7,677 bases of DNA from an uncultured Opitutaceae bacterium (GTDB lineage Bacteria; Verrucomicrobiota; Verrucomicrobiae; Opitutales; Opitutaceae). The notes under the pieces were generated by a model. That model saw only the letters and a list, made by a program, of their open reading frames with translations, was not told the DNA's origin and made no database searches. The stretch's first letter is position 1. Every line of letters starts with the position of its first letter. Of the stretch, positions 1-6,052 are shown piece after piece. The position numbers were made by a program, and so were the translations under genes. The DNA lies in the NCBI GenBank assembly GCA_946482625.1, contig CAMLSH010000178.1, positions 1-7,677 of the forward strand, written 5' to 3'.

Positions 1-1298
1 TTCCCGCCCACCCGCACGGCTCCGCTGCGTGCGTTAAGCCGCGAGCCGTGGCACTCCGGACACTCGCCGCTCACCATGTAAGTCGTCAGCCGCGCACGGA
101 ACCCGTCGCTGTCGGTTTCCCGCCAGCTCTCCTCCAGCGCCGGAATCACTCCCTCAAACGGCATGGCCTTCGGTTCGCGCATGCGCTTCAGCTTGAACGC
201 AAACAGCCGGTCCCCCGCCCCGTGCAGCAAAATCTCCCGCGTTTTCTCGGGCAGCTCCTTCCACGGTTTTTCCGCGTCGAAAGGCAGCTGCTCGGCCAGC
301 TGCTTGAGGATCGCGTTGCGTTTTATCATGAGATTTTTCCCGCCGATCCGCCACGGCTTCAGTGCGCCTTCGCGCACCGATTTCTCCGGATCGGGCACGA
401 CGAGCTCCGGCACGAAACGCAGTTTCCGACCCAGCCCGCCGCAGGTCTCGCACGCGCCTTCTTTGTGATTAAAGGAGAAATGCCGGGGCGTCAGCTTTTC
501 GAATACATCGCCGCAGATCTCGCACGCGAGCGACTGGCTCAACGTGATCTCCCGCCACGGCGCATCCGCAGCCTTCTGGGCCAGCACGACCGCCCGGTCT
601 CGTCCTTCGCGAAAAGCCAGCTCCAGTGAATCCGCCAAGCGGCTACGCTGATCCGCATTGGCCACCAGCCGGTCGATCACCAGATCGACGGCGATCTCCT
701 TCGCACCCGTCGGCACAATCTTCGGATCGTCGAGATTCTTAATCTCTCCATCGAGCCGCACGCGTTGAAATCCCCGCTGCCTCAGCCGTGGCAACTCCTC
801 GCGCAACACGCTCGGCTTCGCATTCAACAGCGGCGCAAGCAGCACCACGCGCTCACCCGGCACTTCGGCGAACACCCGCGCGACATTGTCGTCCAGTGAT
901 CGTTGCGTCACCCGCCCGCCATCTTTCGGACACCGCTGCTCGCCATGCAGTGCCCAGAGCAGGCGCGCGTAGTCGGCGATCTCCGTAACCGTCGCGATCG
1001 TACTGCGCGGCGAACCGCCTCCCGTGCGCTGCTCGATCGCCAGCACTGGCGAGAGCCCGTGAATGAAATCCACGTCGGGCCGCTTCAACTGCTCGAGCAC
1101 CTGACGCGCCTGCGTGCTGAGCGACTCCATGTATTTGCGGTAGCCCTCCGCATAAATCGTGTCGAAAGCCAGCGACGATTTGCCCGAGCCGCTCGGGCCG
1201 GTGAGCACGACAAGTTTCCCGCGCGGGATGCGCACCTCGATGTTCTTGAGATTGTGTTCGCGTGCTCCTTTGACGTGGATGTGGGTCGCAGCCTGCAT
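1..1298 (-). CDS. uvrA: UvrA, excinuclease ABC subunit A (N-terminal part, cut by window edge)
   Basis: UvrA is the cytoplasmic ABC-type ATPase that finds bulky DNA lesions and loads UvrB in nucleotide excision repair. The reading frame is open from the ATG at 1298 to the left edge, giving 432 codons of a family that is usually about 940 residues. Seen in the translation: the family N-terminus [12 protein letters not shown] (residues 9-20), Walker A GPSGSGKS (34-41), the conserved block [12 protein letters not shown], and the first zinc module with CEIC at 259-262 and CETC at 283-286 joined by FSFNHKEGA. Near the cut end is a CPEC pair starting at residue 413, as in the segment before the ABC signature. 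The ABC signature, Walker B and the second ABC half lie outside the window. The ATG at 1298 is the only possible start, because an in-frame TGA lies eight codons upstream. A GAAGG lies about 16 bases upstream, too far for a strong ribosome site. The gene is divergent from the envelope locus and is probably unrelated to it in function. Confidence 0.97.
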   Translation of the reverse strand, partial: MQAATHIHVKGAREHNLKNIEVRIPRGKLVVLTGPSGSGKSSLAFDTIYAEGYRKYMESLSTQARQVLEQLKRPDVDFIHGLSPVLAIEQRTGGGSPRSTIATVTEIADYARLLWALHGEQRCPKDGGRVTQRSLDDNVARVFAEVPGERVVLLAPLLNAKPSVLREELPRLRQRGFQRVRLDGEIKNLDDPKIVPTGAKEIAVDLVIDRLVANADQRSRLADSLELAFREGRDRAVVLAQKAADAPWREITLSQSLACEICGDVFEKLTPRHFSFNHKEGACETCGGLGRKLRFVPELVVPDPEKSVREGALKPWRIGGKNLMIKRNAILKQLAEQLPFDAEKPWKELPEKTREILLHGAGDRLFAFKLKRMREPKAMPFEGVIPALEESWRETDSDGFRARLTTYMVSGECPECHGSRLNARSGAVRVGG

Positions 1299-1339
1299 GA
1301 AGATAAACGCGCACCTTCGTCATTTCCCCGCGCGCGTCA

Positions 1340-1357
1340 AAACCCGAGCTCGGGTTT
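1340..1357. promoter_or_regulatory. Perfect 18-bp palindrome, candidate operator
   Basis: AAACCCGAGCTCGGGTTT is a perfect inverted repeat with two 9-bp arms and no spacer. It lies 42 bp upstream of the uvrA start and 109 bp upstream of the DUF1302 gene. A perfect dyad between divergent genes is what a homodimeric regulator binds. As RNA it could instead fold as a 7-bp stem with an AGCT loop, and the pyrimidine-rich CTTCCTT that follows on the plus strand gives a slight terminator look. A terminator makes little sense between two gene 5' ends, so an operator is preferred, without naming the regulator. Confidence 0.5.
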
Positions 1358-1368
1358 CTTCCTTGAAG

Positions 1369-1380
1369 GCGCGCGCGCGC
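1369..1380. repeat. Alternating GC tract, (GC)6
   Basis: Six GC dinucleotides run from 1369 to 1380, and a shorter CG run lies at 1330-1336, one on each side of the 18-bp palindrome. Alternating purine-pyrimidine GC tracts are known to favour left-handed DNA under negative supercoiling, as occurs between divergent promoters. In DNA this GC-rich, short runs can also arise by chance, and no function is claimed. Confidence 0.4.
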
Positions 1381-1416
1381 TCACTTTGCTCGGCGGCACT
1401 GCTACCCCGCATGCGC

Positions 1417-1433
1417 GCCGGTTAACATCCGGC
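1417..1433. promoter_or_regulatory. Short dyad GCCGG-N7-CCGGC around a possible -10 box
   Basis: The arms GCCGG (1417-1421) and CCGGC (1429-1433) flank TTAACAT. The spacer contains TAACAT, the best -10-like hexamer upstream of the DUF1302 gene. A regulator binding these arms would cover the promoter. The arms are only five bases each in GC-rich DNA, so chance is a real alternative. Confidence 0.25.
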
Positions 1434-1466
1434 AGCTTCACCGATCTTCCGCGACTGTTCCTTTTC

Positions 1467-3446
1467 ATGTCCGCGACACCTCTCATGCGAACTCCCGACT
1501 CCGTTTCACCGATTCTCGGCCGCACCGGCCTCGCCATCATCGCCGCCGCCTCGCTCGCCTCAAACGCCGCTGCCATGACATTCGACTGGCAGGGGATTTC
1601 CGGCAGCTTCGACACCACGCTGTCCGTCGGCGGCATCTACCGCCTCGACGACCCCGATCGCGAATTCTACGGCCTCGCCAACGGCGGCCAGCAATACTCC
1701 GTCAACGCCGACGACGGTAACCTCAACTACCGCAAAGGCTGGGCCTCCCAGGTGATCAAGGGCACCCACGACCTTGAGCTGAAATATAACAACTTCGGCG
1801 CGTTTGTCCGCGGCACCTACTTCTACGACATCGAAAACGAAGACTCCGACCGCGCCCGCACGCCCCTCTCCGACGACGCCCTCGATCGCGTCGGCTCCGG
1901 CGCGCAGTGGCTCGATATGTATGTGCGCGGCCGATTCGAGGTCGCCGGCCGCTCGCTCGATCTGCGTTTTGGCCGCCAAGTCCTCAGCCTCGGCGAAAGC
2001 ACCTTCATCCCCAATGGCATCAACGTCGTGAATCCCGTCGATGTCTCCCGCCTCCGCGTCCCCGGCTCGGAACTGCGCGAGGCGCTTCTCCCGGTCAACA
2101 TGGCCAAAGCCGCCCTCAACCTCACCGACGATCTTTCCTTGGAGGCTTTCTGGCTGCTTGAATTCCGCCGTACCGAGATCGATCCCGCCGGCTCGTATTT
2201 TAGTTCCAACGACTTCGCCACCCGCGGCGGTCGCCACGTCTACCTCGGTTTCGGAGCCCTCTCCGATCAGCAGCCGCTCGGTGGCATTCCGCGCGATCTC
2301 GATCACGAGGGAAACAATTACACCCAGTACGGCGCCAATCTCCGCCTCTCGGTGCCCGCACTCGCCGACACCGAGTTCGGCCTCTTCTTCGCCAACTACC
2401 ACAGCCGCCTCCCGGTCATCAGCGCCGTCACCCCCACCGGCCCGATCAATACCAACCTCACCGGCCCGCTCACCCAGGTATTCATCCGCTCAGGACTCGA
2501 TTCGACCACCGCCGCCGCCCAAGCCGCCGGCCTCTGGCAGCTCATCGTTCTCTCTCAGACCAATCCCGGCGCGCTCACACCGACGCAACTCGCCACCCTG
2601 CAAGCCGCGCAAACCCAAGCGGCCATCGGCGGCGCCCGCCAGATCGCCCTGCTCACTGCCGCCGCCACCGGCCGCTACTTCATCGAGTACCCTGAAAACA
2701 TCCGGATGCTCGGCCTCAGCTTTAACACCAGCCTCGATTCCCTCGGCGTCGCCTGGCAGGGGGAAGTTTCCTACAAACACGGCGTCCCGCTCCAGGTCGA
2801 CGACGTCGAGCTCCTCTTCGCCACGCTCTCTGCAGTGGACACCACCGGCGGCACGAATTTCGGTGCCAACAACCAGCTCGGCAACTACCGCGGCCAATAC
2901 CGTGTGTATGTCCCCGGCTTCAAACGCGAGGACGTGTGGTCCGCCCAGACCACCATGACCAAGGTTTTCGGCCCCACGCTCGGCGCCGGCCAGCTCCTCC
3001 TCCTCGGCGAAGTCGGCGGCATCTTCGTTCCCGGTCTCCCCGGCAAGGATACGCTCCGCTTCGATGGCGCCGGCACCTTCACCGGCGGTTCCCAATCGTT
3101 CATGAATGGCGCCGGCTTCAGCACTGTCCCCGCCACGCCGCTTGAGGCTTTTGCTGACGATCTTTCCTGGGGCTACCAACTCGTCGCCCGCCTGGACTAT
3201 AACAACCTCTTCGCAGGCGTTAACCTCTCGCCGTCGCTCGCCTTCGTCCACGACGTCCGCGGCAACACGCCCATGCCGCTCGGCAATTTCGTCGAAGGCC
3301 GCAAATCCATCAACCTCGCCGCCGAGCTCACCTGGCAAAACGCGTGGTCGTTGGAGTTCCGCTACGTGAACTTTTTCGGCGGCGGCCGCTACAACCTCCT
3401 CGCCGACCGCGATTACGTCTCCACCACGATCAAGTACTCGTTCTAA
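1467..3446 (+). CDS. DUF1302 family outer-membrane protein
   Basis: The predicted product is 659 residues, a usual length for DUF1302 proteins. These are predicted outer-membrane beta-barrels found next to DUF1329 genes, and their biochemical role is not settled. An N-terminal signal peptide is visible: hydrophobic core around residues 18-30, likely cleavage after SNAAA at residue 36. The family block runs from FGRQVLSLGESTF (168-180) through INVVNPVDVSRLRVPG (185-200) and on to LREALLPVN. The rest is rich in alternating aromatic and polar stretches typical of barrel strands, and the protein ends KYSF with a terminal Phe, the usual barrel-assembly signal. Residues of about 319-401 form an Ala/Thr/Gln-rich segment, probably a long loop. 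The ATG at 1467 was chosen; ATG 1485 (653 residues) is equally possible because neither has a ribosome site. The frame stays open far upstream, but that part lies antisense to uvrA and is not coding. This is the first gene of the plus-strand locus. It may bind or pass a hydrophobic ligand; that is inference. Confidence 0.9.
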   Translation: MSATPLMRTPDSVSPILGRTGLAIIAAASLASNAAAMTFDWQGISGSFDTTLSVGGIYRLDDPDREFYGLANGGQQYSVNADDGNLNYRKGWASQVIKGTHDLELKYNNFGAFVRGTYFYDIENEDSDRARTPLSDDALDRVGSGAQWLDMYVRGRFEVAGRSLDLRFGRQVLSLGESTFIPNGINVVNPVDVSRLRVPGSELREALLPVNMAKAALNLTDDLSLEAFWLLEFRRTEIDPAGSYFSSNDFATRGGRHVYLGFGALSDQQPLGGIPRDLDHEGNNYTQYGANLRLSVPALADTEFGLFFANYHSRLPVISAVTPTGPINTNLTGPLTQVFIRSGLDSTTAAAQAAGLWQLIVLSQTNPGALTPTQLATLQAAQTQAAIGGARQIALLTAAATGRYFIEYPENIRMLGLSFNTSLDSLGVAWQGEVSYKHGVPLQVDDVELLFATLSAVDTTGGTNFGANNQLGNYRGQYRVYVPGFKREDVWSAQTTMTKVFGPTLGAGQLLLLGEVGGIFVPGLPGKDTLRFDGAGTFTGGSQSFMNGAGFSTVPATPLEAFADDLSWGYQLVARLDYNNLFAGVNLSPSLAFVHDVRGNTPMPLGNFVEGRKSINLAAELTWQNAWSLEFRYVNFFGGGRYNLLADRDYVSTTIKYSF

Positions 3447-3488
3447 CCCCCGCCGAGTTCTCTTCCCCCTGAGCATTTCCGTCCTCCC

Positions 3489-4862
3489 ATGATCAGTCCC
3501 CTTTTATCCGCCTTCCGGACCACCGCCCTCCACTTCGCCGCGCTGCCGCTCTTGGTATTGAGCGCCGGAGCCGCCATCTCCGACACCGACCTCGCCCGGC
3601 TCGGTAACGAACTCACCCCGCTCGGCGCCGAACGCGCCGGCAACGCCGCCGGCACCATTCCCGCCTGGGAAGGCGGCATCACCACTCCGCCCGCCGGGTA
3701 CAAAGTCGGCGATCACCACCCCGATCCGTTCGCCTCCGACCAGCCGCTCGCCACGATCACCGCGGCCAACCTCGCCGAATACGAAGACCGCCTCACTCCC
3801 GGCCACGTCGCTCTGCTCAAAAATTACCCGAGCTACAAAATCGTTCTCTACCCCTCCCGCCGCAGCGCCTCGTTCCCCGAGCGCATCTACGAAGCCACCA
3901 AAAAGACCGCCACCACCGCCAGCCTCACCGAGACCGGCAACGGCATCCAGGGCGCGCTCGTCGGCATCCCGTTTCCCGTCCCGCAAAACGGCCTCGAAGC
4001 CGTGTGGAACCACCTCGTCCGTTACCGCGGCGAAGCTGCGATTCGTTACGTCGGCCAGGCCGCCCCACAACGCAACGGCAGCTACTCGCTGGTTCAGTTC
4101 AAGGACGAGTTCTTTTTCAACTACAACCGCCCCGACATCACCGAGGCCACCCTCGACAACATCCTCCTCTACTACAAGCAGTCCACCACCGCTCCCGCCC
4201 GCCTCGCCGGCTCCATCCTCCTCGTGCAGGAAACCCTCGACCAGGTGAAGGAGCCGCGCCGCGCCTGGATCTACAACGCCGGCCAGCGCCGCGTCCGGCG
4301 CGCGCCCAATGTCGCCTACGACTCTCCCGGCACCAACTCCGACGGCATGCGCACCAACGACCAGCTGGATATCTTCAACGGCGCTCCCGACCGCTACGAC
4401 TGGAAGCTCGTCGGCAAAAAGGAAATCATCGTTCCGTACAACGCCTACAAACTTCACAGCGACTCCGTGAAGGTTTCCGACATCCTGAAGCCACTTCACA
4501 TCAATCAGGACCTCGCCCGTTACGAATTGCACCGCGTCTGGGTCGTGGACGCCACCTTGAAGCCCGGCCAGAGTCATATCTATGCACGCCGCACGTTCTA
4601 TATCGACGAGGATAGCTGGCAGATCCTCAGCGCCGATCAGTACGATACCCGCGGCCAACTCTGGTACGTCTCCGAGGCCCACTGCATCAATTACTACGAT
4701 GTACCCACCTTTTGGAGCACACTCGAAGTCCACACCGATCTCGTCTCCGGCCGCTACCTCGCCTTCGGCCTGGATAACGAAAACAAAATGTACGACTTCA
4801 ACGTGAAGTTCTCGCTCGCCGATTTCACCACCGGCGCCATCAGCCGCGAGGGCGTGCGCTGA
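3489..4862 (+). CDS. DUF1329 family exported protein
   Basis: The predicted product is 457 residues, the normal length for DUF1329. A signal peptide is clear: the hydrophobic stretch at residues 13-28 and likely cleavage after SAGAA at residue 29 point to the periplasm or outer-membrane face. The mature start carries the family hallmark LTPLGAERAGNAAGTIPAW (residues 42-60). Later, aromatic-rich family segments include the RAWIYNAGQRRVRRAPNVAY region and DRYDWKLVGKKEI. As I recall, DUF1329 proteins are predicted to have a LolA/LolB-like fold that could carry a lipidic ligand; the structure cannot be checked here. The ATG at 3489 lies 42 bp after the DUF1302 stop with no terminator-like hairpin between, so the two genes are probably co-transcribed. 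No Shine-Dalgarno sequence precedes it; the leader is pyrimidine-rich. The gene is intact and its base use matches its neighbours. The DUF1302-DUF1329 pairing is a recurrent gene order in bacteria. Confidence 0.92.
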   Translation: MISPLLSAFRTTALHFAALPLLVLSAGAAISDTDLARLGNELTPLGAERAGNAAGTIPAWEGGITTPPAGYKVGDHHPDPFASDQPLATITAANLAEYEDRLTPGHVALLKNYPSYKIVLYPSRRSASFPERIYEATKKTATTASLTETGNGIQGALVGIPFPVPQNGLEAVWNHLVRYRGEAAIRYVGQAAPQRNGSYSLVQFKDEFFFNYNRPDITEATLDNILLYYKQSTTAPARLAGSILLVQETLDQVKEPRRAWIYNAGQRRVRRAPNVAYDSPGTNSDGMRTNDQLDIFNGAPDRYDWKLVGKKEIIVPYNAYKLHSDSVKVSDILKPLHINQDLARYELHRVWVVDATLKPGQSHIYARRTFYIDEDSWQILSADQYDTRGQLWYVSEAHCINYYDVPTFWSTLEVHTDLVSGRYLAFGLDNENKMYDFNVKFSLADFTTGAISREGVR

Positions 4863-5035
4863 TTGCCTCCCCGAACGAACGGCGCGGGCGCGCTCTGTTT
4901 TGCGCGCCTTCGTCTCCGCTCGCTCGCCAGCCTTCGCGCCCCTGAACGGGCTGCTGGCACGTTTCTCAACGACTGCCCGCTTTCGGCGTGTCTCCCGTCT
5001 TGTCATCGCGCACGCACACCGAACACTTGCCCGAT
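4863..5035 (+). other. Intergenic gap upstream of the propeller gene
   Basis: This 173-bp gap is the largest break inside the plus-strand locus. It contains the GC-rich hairpin at 4887-4908 and no recognisable promoter hexamers. Open frames cross it, but they carry no family motif or signal and look like chance in high-GC DNA. A GTG at 4988 lies in frame with the propeller gene and could extend that protein by 16 residues. Confidence 0.5.
4887..4908 (+). terminator. GC-rich hairpin after the DUF1329 gene, weak terminator or processing site
   Basis: GGCGCGC (4887-4893) pairs perfectly with GCGCGCC (4902-4908) around the 8-base loop TCTGTTTT; a G-T pair extends the stem by one. It starts 24 bases after the DUF1329 stop. 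No U-run follows, only TTCGTCTCC, so it is not a standard intrinsic terminator. It could cause partial termination or protect the 3' end of the upstream message. Confidence 0.4.
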
Positions 5036-6052
5036 ATGTGGGCTCACCCCGGCACCCCCGACCAGCTCCTCACGCGTTTCGCCCAACGCCTCGCGCTCGG
5101 CGCATTGTGCCTTGTCCTGTTCCTTGCGATTAACGCCCGCGCACACGCCGCCACCACCTCGCTACCTGCCGCCGCGCGCGGCCTGTTGCTCGACGCCGCG
5201 CTCAACGGCCACGCCGTCATCGCCGTCGGCGAACGCGGCGCCATCATCCGCTCCGTCGACTCTGGCGAGACGTGGGAAGCGCTCGCCTCGCCGACTCACG
5301 CCACGCTGACCGGCATCGCCTTCGCCAACTCGAACCACGGCTGGGCCGTCGGCCACGACGGCGTCATCCTCCACACCCGCGACGGCGGCGAAACCTGGAC
5401 CGAGCAATTCAACGCCGAGGATCGCGAAACGGTTTTCCTCGATGTCGCCGCCATCGACTCCTCCCGCGCCATCGCCATCGGCGCGTTCGGCGCCTGCTAC
5501 ATGACCCGCGACGGCGGACGAAACTGGACCAGCCAGAAACTCCTCGAAGAGGATAATCACCTCAACCGCATCACCGCCGATCAAAACGCCGAACTCTACA
5601 TCGCTGGCGAACGCGGCACCCTCCTTCACCTGCCCGCGCTCAATAAACCCGCCGAGCCGCTGCCCACGCCGCGCGAAGTTTCCTTCTACGGCATCCTCCC
5701 CGTCACATCCCACACGCTGCTTGCGTATGGACTTCGTGGGCACATCTACCGGTCTCGCGACGACGGCCAGAACTGGCAGCGCATCGAGTGCCCGCTGCCC
5801 GTCCTTTTTTCCACCGCCATCCGCCTCAGATCCGGCACGCTGCTCGTCGCCGGCCAGGCCCGCGCGTTTCTGATCAGCCGCGACGGAGGCCTCACGTTTC
5901 GCGTGTGGCAGCCACCGCTCACCAGCACCGTCGCCGAAATCCTCGAGGCCCCCAACGGCCTGCTCCTCGCCTTCGGCGACGGCGGCGTCACCCGCCTCGA
6001 TCCTCCCGCAGCAGAGCCCGGGCGTCCTGCGCCTGTATCCGTTTTCCCGTGA
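5036..6052 (+). CDS. YCF48/HCF136-like seven-bladed beta-propeller, exported
   Basis: The product is 338 residues. It resembles YCF48/HCF136, known as a photosystem II assembly factor in cyanobacteria and chloroplasts, but the family is also common in non-photosynthetic bacteria beside RND transporters. Five Asp-box (BNR-like) motifs are seen: SVDSGETW (73-80), TRDGGETW (114-121), TRDGGRNW (157-164), SRDDGQNW (240-247) and SRDGGLTF (281-288). The spacing is 41-43 residues with one double step, where a matching strand AGERGTLLHL (190-199) has lost its Asp box. A seventh strand, AFGDGGVTRL, lies at 312-321. Together these give seven blades. The signal peptide has a hydrophobic core at 19-34 and a likely cleavage after ARAHA at residue 38, placing the propeller in the periplasm. 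ATG 5036 is preferred over in-frame GTG 4988, which would lengthen the region before the signal core by 16 residues. The stop overlaps the transporter start, so a role as periplasmic partner or assembly factor of that transporter is inferred. No photosynthesis gene is nearby. Confidence 0.88.
   Translation: MWAHPGTPDQLLTRFAQRLALGALCLVLFLAINARAHAATTSLPAAARGLLLDAALNGHAVIAVGERGAIIRSVDSGETWEALASPTHATLTGIAFANSNHGWAVGHDGVILHTRDGGETWTEQFNAEDRETVFLDVAAIDSSRAIAIGAFGACYMTRDGGRNWTSQKLLEEDNHLNRITADQNAELYIAGERGTLLHLPALNKPAEPLPTPREVSFYGILPVTSHTLLAYGLRGHIYRSRDDGQNWQRIECPLPVLFSTAIRLRSGTLLVAGQARAFLISRDGGLTFRVWQPPLTSTVAEILEAPNGLLLAFGDGGVTRLDPPAAEPGRPAPVSVFP

Larger units (their letters stand above)
1299..1466. 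promoter_or_regulatory. Divergent intergenic region between uvrA and the envelope locus
   Basis: This 168-bp gap separates two divergently read genes, so promoters for both should lie here. On the plus strand TAACAT at 1423-1428 matches the key -10 positions and would give a leader of about 30 bases, but no good -35 element sits 16-18 bases upstream. On the minus strand TTGACG at 1340-1335 resembles a -35 element, but no -10 is found at the right distance. No LexA-type dyad that I recognise (CTGT-N8-ACAG or GAAC-N4-GTTC) is present, so SOS control of uvrA is not supported. The region also holds the palindrome, GC tract and dyad listed separately. The promoter calls are weak. Confidence 0.45.

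Noticed and set aside
853..1323. 156-residue minus-strand open frame starting upstream of uvrA
   Set aside because: It is a shifted frame of uvrA: the UvrA Walker A and N-terminal motifs read in the other frame from 1298.
903..1466. In-frame upstream extension of the DUF1302 gene starting at a TTG
   Set aside because: It runs antisense to the well-supported uvrA sequence, has no membrane or family features, and would place the signal peptide in the middle of the protein.
1299..1466. LexA box controlling uvrA
   Set aside because: I looked for CTGT-N8-ACAG and GAAC-N4-GTTC type dyads and found none; lineage-specific LexA sites cannot be excluded.
2490..3476. 328-residue minus-strand open frame opposite the DUF1302 gene, and a similar one at 1560-2402
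   Set aside because: Both have low-complexity, acidic and Gly-rich composition with no recognisable family, and lie fully opposite a real gene.
3504..5006. 500-residue open frame on the minus strand opposite the DUF1329 gene
   Set aside because: The sequence is Gly, Val, Ala and Glu-rich with no motif, which is typical of the mirror frame of a high-GC gene. The plus-strand DUF1329 match is decisive.
4863..5309. Arg/Ser/Pro-rich plus-strand open frame filling the gap before the propeller gene
   Set aside because: It has no motif or ribosome site and overlaps the propeller signal-peptide region in another frame; the composition is what GC-rich noncoding DNA gives.
5036..6052. Evidence of photosynthesis from the YCF48-like protein
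   Set aside because: The family is widespread beside RND transporters in non-photosynthetic bacteria, and no photosystem gene is in the window.
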